From assembly GCF_021462285.1 (NCBI RefSeq), contig NZ_CP082787.1, positions 2,914,001 through 2,978,000 on the forward strand: a stretch of 64,000 nt of DNA. The letters are read 5' to 3'. This document shows, in pieces, positions 36,215 through 45,854 of the stretch. Position 1 is the stretch's first letter; each line of letters opens with the position of its first letter. The DNA comes from Serratia entomophila (lineage in GTDB: Bacteria > Pseudomonadota > Gammaproteobacteria > Enterobacterales > Enterobacteriaceae). A program made the position numbers and the translations under genes. The notes beneath the pieces were generated by a model that saw only the letters and a program-made list of their open reading frames with translations, did no database searches and was not told the origin of the DNA.

Positions 36215-37699
36215 TTAAACGGTTTTGAACTCGGCTTCCGCCCGATCGAAACGCTCGGTCATGGTGGCAGAAGGCTGGCGGCCCATCAGGCTAACCACCA
36301 CGATGGCGATGCAGCCGAACAGGAAGCCAGGGATGATTTCATACAGATCCAGCCAGGCGTACTGCTTCCAGACGATCACCGTCGCCGCGCCGACCAGCAT
36401 GCCGGCCAGCGCGCCGTTGCGGGTCATGCGCTGCCACATCACCGAGATCAACACCACCGGGCCGAAGGCGGCGCCGAAACCGGCCCAGGCGTAGCTCACC
36501 AGCCCCAGCACGCGGTTTTCCGGATTGGCCGCCAGCGCGATGGCGATCAGCGCCACCACCAGCACCATGATGCGGCCGACCCACACCAGCTCACGCTGGC
36601 TGGCGCCTTTGCGCAGGAACGCCTTGTACAGGTCTTCGGTAATTGCGCTGGAACAGACCAGCAGCTGGCAGCTCAGGGTACTCATCACCGCCGCCAGGAT
36701 CGCCGACAGCAGGATGCCCGCCACCCATGGGTTGAACAGCAGCATCGCCAGCTCGATAAACACCCGCTCGCCGTTTTGCGATACGTTGCCCGCCTGATCC
36801 GGGTTATTGGCGAAGTAGGCGATGCCGAAGAAGCCGACGGCGATGGTGCCCGCCAGGCACAGGATCATCCAGGTCATGCTGATGCGGCGTGCGCTGCGGA
36901 TGGTGCGGTGGGAATCCGCCGCCATGAAACGCGCCAGGATGTGCGGCTGACCGAAGTAGCCCAGGCCCCAGCCCAACAGCGACAGGATGGCGACGAAGTT
37001 CAGCCCTTTCAGCATATCGAGGTTGGCCGGGTTTTTCGCCTCGATCACCAGCATCGAGGTATCGATGCCGCCAACGGCGAAAATCACGATCACCGGCGTC
37101 AGGATCAGCGCGAAGATCATCAGGCTGGCCTGCACGGTGTCGGTCCAGCTGACCGCCAGGAACCCGCCGATGAAGGTGTACAGAATGGTCGCCGCCGCAC
37201 CGGCCCACAGCGCGGTTTCATAGCTCATGCCGAAGGTGCTTTCGAACAGGCGGGCGCCGGCGACGATGCCGGAGGCGCAGTAAATAGTGAAGAATACCAG
37301 AATGACGATGGCCGAGATCACCCGCAGCAGCTTGCTGTTGTCTTCAAAACGGCTGGTGAAGTAGTCCGGCAGCGTCAGGGCGTTGTTGTTCGCTTCGGTA
37401 TGCACGCGCAACCGCCCCGCCACCAGCTTCCAGTTCAGGTAGGCGCCGATGGTCAGGCCGATGGCGATCCAGCTTTCGGAAATGCCGGACAGGAAGATGG
37501 CGCCCGGCAGGCCCATCAGCAGCCAGCCGCTCATGTCGGAAGCGCCGGCGGAAAGCGCGGTAACCACGCTGCCCAGGCTGCGGCCGCCAAGAATGTAGTC
37601 GTCGAAGTTATTGGTTGCCCGATAGGCAAGCAGGCCGATCAGCACCATCCCGAAAATGTACACCAGGAAGGTCACCAGCATAGGTGTGCTCATTGTCAT
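36215..37699 (-). CDS. putP: Sodium/proline symporter PutP
   Basis: 494 residues, 13 predicted helices, solute:sodium symporter family, close to E. coli PutP throughout (GGRSLGSVVTALSAGASDMSGWLLMGLPGA holds the sodium-site residues; LLGWGLGYFGQPHILARFMAA is the family signature). It imports proline with sodium for catabolism by PutA. GGAG lies 6 bases before the ATG. It is divergent from putA. Confidence 0.97.
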   Translation of the reverse strand: MTMSTPMLVTFLVYIFGMVLIGLLAYRATNNFDDYILGGRSLGSVVTALSAGASDMSGWLLMGLPGAIFLSGISESWIAIGLTIGAYLNWKLVAGRLRVHTEANNNALTLPDYFTSRFEDNSKLLRVISAIVILVFFTIYCASGIVAGARLFESTFGMSYETALWAGAAATILYTFIGGFLAVSWTDTVQASLMIFALILTPVIVIFAVGGIDTSMLVIEAKNPANLDMLKGLNFVAILSLLGWGLGYFGQPHILARFMAADSHRTIRSARRISMTWMILCLAGTIAVGFFGIAYFANNPDQAGNVSQNGERVFIELAMLLFNPWVAGILLSAILAAVMSTLSCQLLVCSSAITEDLYKAFLRKGASQRELVWVGRIMVLVVALIAIALAANPENRVLGLVSYAWAGFGAAFGPVVLISVMWQRMTRNGALAGMLVGAATVIVWKQYAWLDLYEIIPGFLFGCIAIVVVSLMGRQPSATMTERFDRAEAEFKTV

Positions 37700-38286
37700 T
37701 TAATTCTCCACTTTCATTATTATTCGCGCTCCACCCAACCTCTTATTACCGCCGTTAGCCGAAAATCAGAGGCCGGGCATGCGATGCATTTCACTTGCCG
37801 GTCCGCCGGAACGTAGCGAGACCGCAGAGATAGTGCAGGTAAAATAGTTTCTGCCCGGAATTGTTCACCGCCGGCTATCCTAGATGAGCCTTTCATTGCC
37901 CAACAAGATATTTAACAACAAAGTTACACAAAGTTTACCCTGCGTCACATTTAGCCCGCTTCAGGGTTGCACTCATGACAGATAAAATGAGTTACACCCC
38001 ACGATTATCCTTATTTAACACAAGGAAAACCGCCACCGTCTTACTGGTTCCTCCTCATTTTGGTTGTTGCAGCAGCATCCGCACCTGCCGTCAGGATTAA
38101 AAAATCGATGGGAATCACAGTTCGCCCATCGACCTGATTTAACAAGGTTGCACAAAGTTGCAACATGCTGGATATTGTCGGCATTCTTCACACCACATAT
38201 CTCACGAACCTATCCCAACAGGCTTATCCAGCCTGCCGTTCAGCTAGCCTGATGGGATAGGTTCTTAACACAGGAGTTGGATTGGC
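37700..38286. promoter_or_regulatory. put control region with PutA-type operator sites
   Basis: The 587-base divergent region contains GTTGCA, the core bound by the PutA ribbon-helix-helix domain in E. coli, at 37966-37971, 38066-38071, 38147-38152 and 38157-38162. The last one sits in the palindrome GTTGCAAC. This fits proline-relieved autorepression of putP and putA. Confidence 0.75.
38206..38264 (+). repeat. Long imperfect hairpin just before putA
   Basis: GAACCTATCCCA (38206-38217) pairs with TGGGATAGGTTC (38253-38264). Inside, CAGGCT (38219-38224) can pair with AGCCTG at 38230-38235 or at 38246-38251. The outer form gives an 18-bp stem with one mismatch, ending about 8 bases before the ribosome site. 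It may be a leader structure or a dispersed palindromic repeat. Confidence 0.7.
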
Positions 38287-41200
38287 ATGGGCACTACCAC
38301 AATGGGCGTGAAACTCGACGAGGCAACACGCGACCGAATCAAAAGCGCGGCGCAGCGCATCGATCGCACGCCGCACTGGCTCATCAAGCAGGCCATCTTT
38401 AATTACCTCGAGCGTCTCGAGAGCGGTTCCGATATTCCTGAAATCCCAGCGCTGGCCGCCGCCGGCCAGGCCGAAGCGGACGACATTATGCCGCAAGCGC
38501 AGGAAGAGTCACACCAGCCTTTCCTCGATTTTGCAGAACAAATTCTGCCGCAGTCGGTGACCCGCGCCGCCATCACCGCCGCCTACCGCCGCCCGGAGAC
38601 CGAAGCGGTGCCGATGTTGCTCGAACAGGCGCGATTACCCGCCGATCTTGCACAAGCCACGCATAAAATGGCCTACGGCATCGCCGAGAAGCTGCGGAAC
38701 CAAAAAAGCGCCAACGGCCGCGCCGGCATGGTGCAAGGCCTGCTGCAGGAGTTCTCGCTCTCCTCACAGGAAGGCGTGGCATTGATGTGTCTGGCGGAAG
38801 CGCTGCTGCGCATTCCGGACAAACCGACCCGCGACGCGTTGATCCGCGACAAAATCAGCAACGGCAACTGGCACTCCCATCTGGGCCGCAGCCCGTCGCT
38901 GTTCGTCAACGCCGCCACCTGGGGCCTGCTGTTTACCGGTAAACTGGTGTCGACCCACAACGAAGCCAACCTGTCGCGCTCGCTGAACCGCATCATCGGC
39001 AAGAGCGGCGAACCGCTGATCCGCAAAGGCGTGGATATGGCGATGCGCCTGATGGGCGAACAGTTCGTCACCGGCGAAACCATCGCCGAAGCGCTGGCCA
39101 ACGCGCGCAAGCTGGAAGACAAAGGCTTCCGCTACTCTTACGACATGCTGGGTGAAGCCGCACTGACCGAAGCCGACGCACAGGCCTACCTGGTCTCTTA
39201 CCAGCAGGCGATCCACGCCATCGGCAAAGCCTCCAACGGCCGCGGCATCTATGAAGGCCCGGGCATTTCCATCAAGCTGTCGGCGCTGCACCCGCGCTAC
39301 AGCCGCGCGCAGTACGAACGCGTGATGGAAGAACTGTACCCGCGCCTGCTGTCGCTGACCCTGCAGGCGCGCCAGTATGACATCGGCATCAATATCGACG
39401 CCGAAGAAGCCGACCGTCTGGAGATCTCGCTCGATCTGCTGGAGAAGCTGTGCTTTGAACCGCAGTTGGCCGGCTGGAACGGCATCGGCTTCGTGATCCA
39501 GGCCTACCAAAAACGTTGCCCGTTCGCCATCGACGCGGTGATCGACATGGCGCAGCGCAGCCGCCGCCGCCTGATGATCCGTCTGGTGAAAGGCGCTTAC
39601 TGGGACAGCGAAATCAAACGCGCCCAAATGGACGGCCTGGAAGGCTACCCGGTTTATACCCGCAAGGTGTATACCGACGTCTCCTATCTGGCCTGCGCCC
39701 GCAAGCTGCTGGCGGTGCCGAATCTGATCTACCCGCAGTTCGCCACCCATAACGCCCATACCCTGAGCGCCATCTATCATCTGGCGGGCAACAACTACTA
39801 CCCAGGCCAATATGAATTCCAGTGCCTGCACGGCATGGGCGAACCGCTGTACGAACAGGTGGTGGGCAAAGTGGCCGACGGTAAACTGAACCGTCCGTGC
39901 CGCATCTATGCGCCGGTCGGCACCCATGAAACGCTGCTGGCCTACCTGGTGCGCCGCCTGCTGGAAAATGGCGCCAACACCTCGTTCGTCAACCGCATCG
40001 CCGACGCCACCCTGCCGCTCGACGAACTGGTGGCCGATCCGGTCAGCGCCGTGGAAGCGATGGCGGCCAGCGAAGGCCAGATTGGCCTGCCGCATCCGCG
40101 CATCCCGCTGCCGCGCGAGCTGTACGGCGAAAAACGCGCCAACTCCAGCGGCCTGGACCTGTCGAACGAACAGCGCCTGGCATCGTTGTCCAGCGCCCTG
40201 CTGACCAGCGCCAGCCACCCGTGGCGCGCAGAACCCATCATCGACGCCGAGCTGGATCAGGGCGTGGAACAGCCGGTGATCAACCCCGCCGAACCGGGCG
40301 ATGTGGTCGGTTACGTGCGTGAAGCCACCGAGGGCGAAGTGAGCCGTGCGCTCGACGCCGCCGCCGCCGCCGGCCCAATCTGGTTCGCCACCCCGCCTTC
40401 GGAGCGCGCCGCGATCCTCGAACGCGCCGCCGAACTGATGGAGAGCCAGCTGCAGAGCCTGCTGGGCATTCTGGTGCGCGAAGCGGGCAAAACCTTCAAC
40501 AACGCCATCGCCGAGGTGCGCGAAGCGGTGGACTTCCTGCACTACTACGCCGGCCAGGTGCGCGACGACTTCGCCAACGACAGCCACCGCCCGCTGGGCC
40601 CGGTAGTCTGCATCAGCCCGTGGAACTTCCCGCTGGCGATCTTTACCGGCCAAATCGCCGCCGCGCTGGCGGCAGGCAACAGCGTGCTGGCCAAGCCGGC
40701 GGAGCAAACCCCGTTGGTGGCCGCGCAGGCGGTGCGCATTCTGCTGGAAGCCGGCATTCCTCAGGGCGTGCTGCAGCTGCTGCCGGGCCAGGGTGAAACC
40801 GTCGGCTCGGTGCTGGTCAACGACGCCCGCGTGCGCGGCGTGATGTTTACCGGCTCCACCGACGTCGCCGGCATCCTGCAACGCAGCATCGCCGGTCGCC
40901 TGGATCCGCAGGGCCGCCCAACGCCGCTGATCGCCGAAACCGGCGGCCTGAACGCGATGATCGTCGACTCTTCCGCATTGACCGAACAGGTGGTGACCGA
41001 CGTGGTGGCCTCCGCCTTCGACAGCGCCGGCCAACGCTGCTCCGCACTGCGCATCCTGTGCATTCAGGAAGACGTGGCCGAGCACACGCTGCAGATGCTG
41101 CGCGGCGCCATGGCCGAATGCCGCATGGGCAACCCGGAACGCCTGTCTACCGACATCGGGCCGGTGATCGACGCCGAAGCCAAAACCGGCATCGAGCGCC

Positions 41201-42258
41201 ATATCCAGGCGATGCGCGCCAAAGGCCGCAAGGTGTATCAGGCGGCCAAGGGCAACGGGCAGGACGAGAAAGAGTGGGCGCGCGGCACCTTTATCAAGCC
41301 AACGCTGATCGAACTGGACAGCTTCGACGAATTGCAAAAAGAGATCTTCGGGCCGGTGCTGCACGTGGTTCGCTTCCAGCGCGCCAACCTGGAAGGCTTG
41401 GTCGATCAGATCAACGCCGCCGGTTACGGCCTGACGCTGGGCATTCACACCCGTATCGATGAAACCATCGCCCGGGTGACCGATCGCGCCAGGGTCGGCA
41501 ACCTGTATGTCAACCGCAACATGGTTGGCGCGGTAGTCGGCGTGCAGCCGTTCGGCGGCGAAGGCCTGTCGGGCACCGGCCCGAAAGCCGGCGGCCCGCT
41601 GTATCTGTATCGCCTGCTGGCCAACCGCCCGGACGATGCGGTGCAACGCACCCTGAACCGTCAGGATGAAGAACGCCCGCTGGAAGCCACCGCGCGGCCG
41701 CTGCTGCTCAACGCCCATCAGGCGCTGGAGCAGTGGGCGGTAGCGAAAAAGCAGAGCGATCTGGCTCAGCTGGCGCAGCGCTATGCGGAACTCGGCCAGG
41801 GCGGCACCGTGCGCCCGCTGCCGGGCCCGACCGGCGAGCGCAACACCTACGCCCTGCTGCCGCGTGAACGCGTGCTCTGCCTGGCGGATAACGAGGCCGA
41901 CGCTCTGATCCAACTGGCGGCGGTGCTGGCGGTCGGCAGCAGCGTGCTGTGGCCGGAAGCCGAACTGCAGCGCAACCTGTATCGCCGCCTGCCGGCCGAG
42001 GTTCAGGCGCGCATCGCCTTCTGCAAAGACTGGCAGCAGGACAAGGTGGAGTTCGACGCCGCTATCTACCACGGCGACGCCGACCAGCTGCGCACCCTGT
42101 GCGAACAGATTGCCCAACGCAGCGGCGCTATCGTCTCGGTGCAGGGCTTCGCCCACGGCGAAACCAATATCCTGTTGGAACGCCTGCTGATCGAACGCTC
42201 GCTGAGCGTCAATACCGCCGCGGCCGGCGGTAACGCCAGCCTGATGACCATCGGCTGA
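38287..42258 (+). CDS. putA: Trifunctional PutA: proline repressor, proline dehydrogenase and P5C dehydrogenase
   Basis: 1323 residues, the full enteric trifunctional length. Residues 1-47 are the ribbon-helix-helix DNA-binding domain (TTMGVKLDEATRDRIKSAA). The FAD proline dehydrogenase barrel (about 260-610) includes RLVKGAYWDSEIKRAQ near 432. The aldehyde dehydrogenase domain (about 650-1120) has PWNFPLAIFTGQ, the Glu of LIAETGGLNAM near 884 and catalytic Cys918 in SAGQRCSALR. A C-terminal ALDH-like flap follows. It oxidises proline to glutamate and represses the put genes when proline is absent. AGGAG lies upstream of the ATG; MGTTTMG matches E. coli. Confidence 0.98.
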   Translation: MGTTTMGVKLDEATRDRIKSAAQRIDRTPHWLIKQAIFNYLERLESGSDIPEIPALAAAGQAEADDIMPQAQEESHQPFLDFAEQILPQSVTRAAITAAYRRPETEAVPMLLEQARLPADLAQATHKMAYGIAEKLRNQKSANGRAGMVQGLLQEFSLSSQEGVALMCLAEALLRIPDKPTRDALIRDKISNGNWHSHLGRSPSLFVNAATWGLLFTGKLVSTHNEANLSRSLNRIIGKSGEPLIRKGVDMAMRLMGEQFVTGETIAEALANARKLEDKGFRYSYDMLGEAALTEADAQAYLVSYQQAIHAIGKASNGRGIYEGPGISIKLSALHPRYSRAQYERVMEELYPRLLSLTLQARQYDIGINIDAEEADRLEISLDLLEKLCFEPQLAGWNGIGFVIQAYQKRCPFAIDAVIDMAQRSRRRLMIRLVKGAYWDSEIKRAQMDGLEGYPVYTRKVYTDVSYLACARKLLAVPNLIYPQFATHNAHTLSAIYHLAGNNYYPGQYEFQCLHGMGEPLYEQVVGKVADGKLNRPCRIYAPVGTHETLLAYLVRRLLENGANTSFVNRIADATLPLDELVADPVSAVEAMAASEGQIGLPHPRIPLPRELYGEKRANSSGLDLSNEQRLASLSSALLTSASHPWRAEPIIDAELDQGVEQPVINPAEPGDVVGYVREATEGEVSRALDAAAAAGPIWFATPPSERAAILERAAELMESQLQSLLGILVREAGKTFNNAIAEVREAVDFLHYYAGQVRDDFANDSHRPLGPVVCISPWNFPLAIFTGQIAAALAAGNSVLAKPAEQTPLVAAQAVRILLEAGIPQGVLQLLPGQGETVGSVLVNDARVRGVMFTGSTDVAGILQRSIAGRLDPQGRPTPLIAETGGLNAMIVDSSALTEQVVTDVVASAFDSAGQRCSALRILCIQEDVAEHTLQMLRGAMAECRMGNPERLSTDIGPVIDAEAKTGIERHIQAMRAKGRKVYQAAKGNGQDEKEWARGTFIKPTLIELDSFDELQKEIFGPVLHVVRFQRANLEGLVDQINAAGYGLTLGIHTRIDETIARVTDRARVGNLYVNRNMVGAVVGVQPFGGEGLSGTGPKAGGPLYLYRLLANRPDDAVQRTLNRQDEERPLEATARPLLLNAHQALEQWAVAKKQSDLAQLAQRYAELGQGGTVRPLPGPTGERNTYALLPRERVLCLADNEADALIQLAAVLAVGSSVLWPEAELQRNLYRRLPAEVQARIAFCKDWQQDKVEFDAAIYHGDADQLRTLCEQIAQRSGAIVSVQGFAHGETNILLERLLIERSLSVNTAAAGGNASLMTIG

Positions 42259-42279
42259 TCGTTGTAGTCAATCGCCTGA

Positions 42280-42313
42280 GGGCGCAGTTCAAATTGAACT
42301 GCGCCCTTTTTAT
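42280..42313 (+). terminator. putA terminator
   Basis: A 13-bp stem (42280-42292 with 42294-42306 around a small loop) is followed by TTTTTAT, 22 bases past the stop. Confidence 0.9.
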
Positions 42314-42405
42314 TTGCATCTCCGCAGCCGCGCGGCTGTAGAGAAAGAATGGGAGCGGGGAGGATTGGCTACGGGCCGAACATATTCGTCTTCGGCCCGT
42401 ACCAC

Positions 42406-43158
42406 TTACTGATTCAAAAACTTGTCGAGGAACTGCTTGGTGCGCTGGTGTTGCGGGTTGGCGAACAGCGCTTTGGCCGGGCCCTGCTCTACGATGCGGC
42501 CGTGATCCATAAAGATGGCGCGGTCGGCCACGTCACGGGCGAAGCTCATCTCGTGAGTGACGATCACCATGGTGCGTTTTTCTTCCGCCAGCGAACGGAT
42601 GGTGTTGAGCACTTCGCCCACCAGCTCGGGATCGAGCGCCGAAGTCGGCTCATCGAACAGGATCACTTCCGGTTGCATCGCCAGCGCGCGGGCAATAGCC
42701 ACCCGCTGCTGTTGCCCGCCGGAAAGGCGCCGCGGATAAGCCTGCTCCTTGCCGTTCAGCCCAACCTTGGCCAGCAGGGCGCGCGCGCGCTGCTCGGCGC
42801 CGGCCCTGGCCTCGCCCTTGACGAACACCGGCCCCTCGATGATGTTCTCCAGCACCGAACGGTGCGGGAACAGGTTGAAGTTCTGGAACACGAAGCCCAC
42901 CTGCTGACGCAGCGCGCGCACCAGTTTCTTCTGCTTGCTTAAAGGCTTGGCCCCGTCGATCAGGATATCGCCGACGCGAATGGTGCCGGAATCCGGCTCC
43001 TCCAGCAGGTTGATGCAACGCAGCAAGGTGGTTTTTCCCGATCCGCTCGGCCCGATAATCGCCACTACCTCACCGGCGGCCACCTCCAGATCGATCCCAT
43101 GCAGCACCGTCTGACCTTTGAACTGCTTGGTCAACTGTTTAACTTCGATGGCACTCAT
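42406..43158 (-). CDS. tcyN: Cystine ABC transporter ATPase TcyN
   Basis: 250 residues, polar amino acid ATPase family (YecC type). Walker A GPSGSGKT, Q-loop FVFQNFNLFPH, signature LSGGQQQR, Walker B VILFDEPTSALDPE and IVTHEMSFARDVAD are intact. It powers import of cystine bound by TcyJ through TcyL. The ATG follows the tcyL stop by 3 bases, with AGGAG overlapping that stop. Confidence 0.94.
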   Translation of the reverse strand: MSAIEVKQLTKQFKGQTVLHGIDLEVAAGEVVAIIGPSGSGKTTLLRCINLLEEPDSGTIRVGDILIDGAKPLSKQKKLVRALRQQVGFVFQNFNLFPHRSVLENIIEGPVFVKGEARAGAEQRARALLAKVGLNGKEQAYPRRLSGGQQQRVAIARALAMQPEVILFDEPTSALDPELVGEVLNTIRSLAEEKRTMVIVTHEMSFARDVADRAIFMDHGRIVEQGPAKALFANPQHQRTKQFLDKFLNQ

Positions 43159-43161
43159 GCG

Positions 43162-43824
43162 TTACTCCTGATCCTGGCGGTTAACGTGGTTTTCCAGGCG
43201 GTTTTGCAGCGCGGAAAGCAGGGTCGCCATCACCCAGTAAATCAGCGATGCCGCCAGATACATGGTGAACACCTCCAGCGTGCGCGAGGTGATCAGCTGC
43301 GCCTGGCGGAACAGTTCCGGTACCTGGATGGTGGCCGCCAGCGAGGTGTCTTTCACCAGGCCGATAAAGCTGTTGCCCAACGGCGGCAAGGCGGTGCGCG
43401 CAGCCTGCGGCAGGATCACCCGGCGCAGCGTTTGCCAGCGGGTCATGCCGATGCTGGCGGCGGCTTCCCACTGCCCTTTTTCAATCGAGGAGATCGCCGC
43501 GCGCAGCGTTTCGGACGTGTAGGCGGCGGTATTGAGCGACAGGCCAATCAGCGCCGCCGGGAAGGGGTCAAATTCGATGCCGAACTGCGGCAGGCCGTAG
43601 TAAATCATAAACAGCTGCGCAATCAGCGGCGTGCCGCGGAACAGCGAGACGTAGATGCGCGACAGCCACGACAGCGGCCATAACGGCGAAAGGCGCATCA
43701 GCGCCAACAGAAAACCGAGCAGCAGGCCCAGCGCCATGCCGCCCAGGCTGAGCTGCAGCGTGAGTATCGCGCCCTTCAATAAAAATGGCGCTGAATCCAG
43801 CGCCAGTTGAATACTTTCGTGCAT
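43162..43824 (-). CDS. tcyL: Cystine ABC transporter permease TcyL
   Basis: 220 residues, HisM/YecS family, about five helices. Typical segments are YVSLFRGTPLIAQLFMIYYGLPQ, NTAAYTSETLRAAISSIEKGQWEAA and SIGMTRWQTLRRVILPQAARTALPPLGN (the ATPase contact loop). The start abuts the tcyJ stop, so the genes form one operon. Confidence 0.94.
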   Translation of the reverse strand: MHESIQLALDSAPFLLKGAILTLQLSLGGMALGLLLGFLLALMRLSPLWPLSWLSRIYVSLFRGTPLIAQLFMIYYGLPQFGIEFDPFPAALIGLSLNTAAYTSETLRAAISSIEKGQWEAAASIGMTRWQTLRRVILPQAARTALPPLGNSFIGLVKDTSLAATIQVPELFRQAQLITSRTLEVFTMYLAASLIYWVMATLLSALQNRLENHVNRQDQE

Positions 43825-44624
43825 TATTTAGTTACGTCCGCGCCAAACCATTTCTCGGAAATCTGCGCCAGCGTACCGTCTTTTTGCATTTCGGCGATTG
43901 CCTGGTCAATGGCGGCCAGCAGCTCAGGGTTGTTTTTGCGCAGCGCCACGCCAGATTCCTGACGAGAGAACGCCGGGCCGGCAACCGCCAGCGTATCGCC
44001 GGTTTTCTTCACCAGATCCAATGCCGCCAGGCGGTCGACCAGAATGGCGTTGATGCGGCCGACGCGCAGATCCTGGTATTTGGTCGGGTCATCGTCATAA
44101 GTGCGAACGTCTACGCCCTGCACGTTGTCGCGCAGCCACTGTTCGTAGTTGGTGCCCAGACCGACGCCGACCTTTTTGCCCTTCAGATCGTCCGGTTTGG
44201 TGATGGTGCCTTCATTGCCCTTCTTCACCAGCGCCTGAATGCCGGAGACGGTGTAAGGGGTGGAGAAATCGTATTTCTTCTGGCGCTCAGGGGAGATGGT
44301 CACCTGGTTGATCACCACGTCGATGCGTTTGGATTCCAGCGAAGCCAGCATGCCGTCCCACTTGGTCGGGTTCAGCTTGGCCTTCACGCCCAGGTGCTGC
44401 GCCAGCGCATTGGCGAAATCCACTTCGAAACCGGCCAGCTTGCCGTCTTCACCCTGGAAGCTGAACGGCGGATAAGTGCCTTCCAGACCGACAATCAAAG
44501 TGCCGCGCTGTTTTACCTGCTGCAGCAGGTTGTCGGCGGCATAGGTTTGCGCGCTTAAACCGGCGGTCAACGCTACGGCCATCACGCCCATCAGCATTTG
44601 ACGGCGAACTTTGGAAAAGATCAT
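43824..44624 (-). CDS. tcyJ: Periplasmic cystine-binding protein TcyJ (FliY)
   Basis: 266 residues with a signal peptide (to TYAAD near 31). It is a family 3 solute-binding protein: GTLIVGLEGTYPPFSFQGEDGKLAGFEVDFANALA, VVINQVTISPERQKKYDFSTPY and LKGKKVGVGLGTNYEQW are characteristic. It binds cystine and related diaminoacids. ATG 44624 has AGGGG 7 bases upstream; GTG 44630 is less likely. The classic name FliY reflects its place near fliA and fliZ. Confidence 0.94.
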   Translation of the reverse strand: MIFSKVRRQMLMGVMAVALTAGLSAQTYAADNLLQQVKQRGTLIVGLEGTYPPFSFQGEDGKLAGFEVDFANALAQHLGVKAKLNPTKWDGMLASLESKRIDVVINQVTISPERQKKYDFSTPYTVSGIQALVKKGNEGTITKPDDLKGKKVGVGLGTNYEQWLRDNVQGVDVRTYDDDPTKYQDLRVGRINAILVDRLAALDLVKKTGDTLAVAGPAFSRQESGVALRKNNPELLAAIDQAIAEMQKDGTLAQISEKWFGADVTK

Positions 44625-44735
44625 AAACACCCCTGTATGTTGTTTATCTTTTTTGATATCAGCACTTTAACAGTGCAGCCTTCCGCATAAAGGAATATAA
44701 CCTTATAAATATAGTCCAAAATGGAATAACAATGA

Positions 44736-45728
44736 TTACACCTGCGGATGATAGGCGAACAGCGCCGGCGCGCCGCCGGTATGAATAAACAGGATGGGGC
44801 CATCGTCGCGGAAGCGCCGTTGGGCGATGCCGTCGATCAGGCCGGCCATCGCTTTGCCGGTATAGACCGGATCCAGCAACACCCCTTCCTGCTGCGCCAG
44901 CAGCTGCACCGCCGCCGTGCCTTCTTCGTTCGGCATGCCGTACTGCGGCGCGAAGTAATCGTCCCACAGCGCGATCGGCGCCAGCGGTTCGACGTTCAGC
45001 GAGCAAGCCAACGCTTTTTGGATCTGTTCAACCTTCGGCAACTGGTCAATGGCCTTGCGCGAAACGGTCACGCCAATCAGCTCGCTCTCCGGCATCAGCT
45101 GCTGCAGGCCAACCGCCAGCCCGGCGTGGGTGCCGGCGCTGCCGGAGGCGACCACCACCGAACTGAACGCAACGTTGCTGCGGCGGCTCTGTTCGGCGAT
45201 TTCGAGCGAGCACTGCACGTAGCCCAACGCGCCCAACGCATTGGAGCCGCCCACCGGCACCACGTAGGGGCGAAAGCCCTGCGCTTCCAGGCGCGTCGCC
45301 AGTTCGGCCAACTGCTGTTGCGGATCGTGCAACGCTTCGCACATCACCACTTCGGCATTGAACAACCCCAGCAACAGGCGGTTGCCGTTGGTCAGATAGT
45401 TTTCTTCGCGGGTATCGATCGGGTTTTCCAGCAACGCGACGCAGTGCAGGCCCAGCTTGGCCGCCACCGCCGCCGTCTGGCGCACATGGTTAGACTGAAT
45501 AGCGCCGGCGGTTACCAGCGTGTCGGCTCCTTGGCGCAACGCATCTGCAGCCAAAAACTCGAGTTTTCTCAGTTTGTTGCCGCCCATCGCGATTGGCGTG
45601 ACGTCGTCACGTTTGATGTATATTTCACGGCCCAGATAATCGGAAAGGCGGGACAGTTTTTCGAGCGGTGTGGCAGAGCCGACAAAATCCAGGCGCGGGA
45701 ATTGCGCCAGTTGCTGTTGCAGGTTCAC
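44736..45728 (-). CDS. dcyD: D-cysteine desulfhydrase DcyD
   Basis: 330 residues, fold type II PLP enzyme of the ACC deaminase/D-cysteine desulfhydrase family. The PLP lysine is in [11 protein letters not shown], followed by [23 protein letters not shown], the phosphate loop [13 protein letters not shown], and [17 protein letters not shown]. It breaks D-cysteine to pyruvate, ammonia and sulfide. The GTG start at 45728 gives the same N-terminal length as E. coli DcyD and has GGGGGAA just upstream; longer frames to 45797 add unrelated residues. It precedes the cystine transporter, as in E. coli. Confidence 0.93.
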   Translation of the reverse strand: MNLQQQLAQFPRLDFVGSATPLEKLSRLSDYLGREIYIKRDDVTPIAMGGNKLRKLEFLAADALRQGADTLVTAGAIQSNHVRQTAAVAAKLGLHCVALLENPIDTREENYLTNGNRLLLGLFNAEVVMCEALHDPQQQLAELATRLEAQGFRPYVVPVGGSNALGALGYVQCSLEIAEQSRRSNVAFSSVVVASGSAGTHAGLAVGLQQLMPESELIGVTVSRKAIDQLPKVEQIQKALACSLNVEPLAPIALWDDYFAPQYGMPNEEGTAAVQLLAQQEGVLLDPVYTGKAMAGLIDGIAQRRFRDDGPILFIHTGGAPALFAYHPQV

Positions 45729-45825
45729 TACTTCCCCCAGGGAATCAAGTATCAACATCTGGCGGATAGATTTAGCAGAAGTGAACTGAATAATCACCCT
45801 TTATCGATGATGCTCAGGTGCGGGT

Positions 45826-45849
45826 ATCCCCGGCCGGCCCGCCGGGGAT
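45826..45849 (-). terminator. Hairpin after fliZ
   Basis: ATCCCCGGC/GCCGGGGAT is a perfect 9-bp stem (45826-45834 with 45841-45849), 6 bases past the fliZ stop. No T-run follows, so partial read-through to dcyD is possible. Confidence 0.5.
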
Positions 45850-45854
45850 GCGGC

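Noticed and set aside
36191..37816. 541-codon plus-strand frame
   Set aside because: Antisense shadow of putP with low-complexity Gln/His/Asp-rich translation.
38764..42156. 1130-codon open frame on the minus strand
   Set aside because: Lies wholly antisense to putA, whose protein matches over its full length. GC-rich third positions leave few stops on the other strand.
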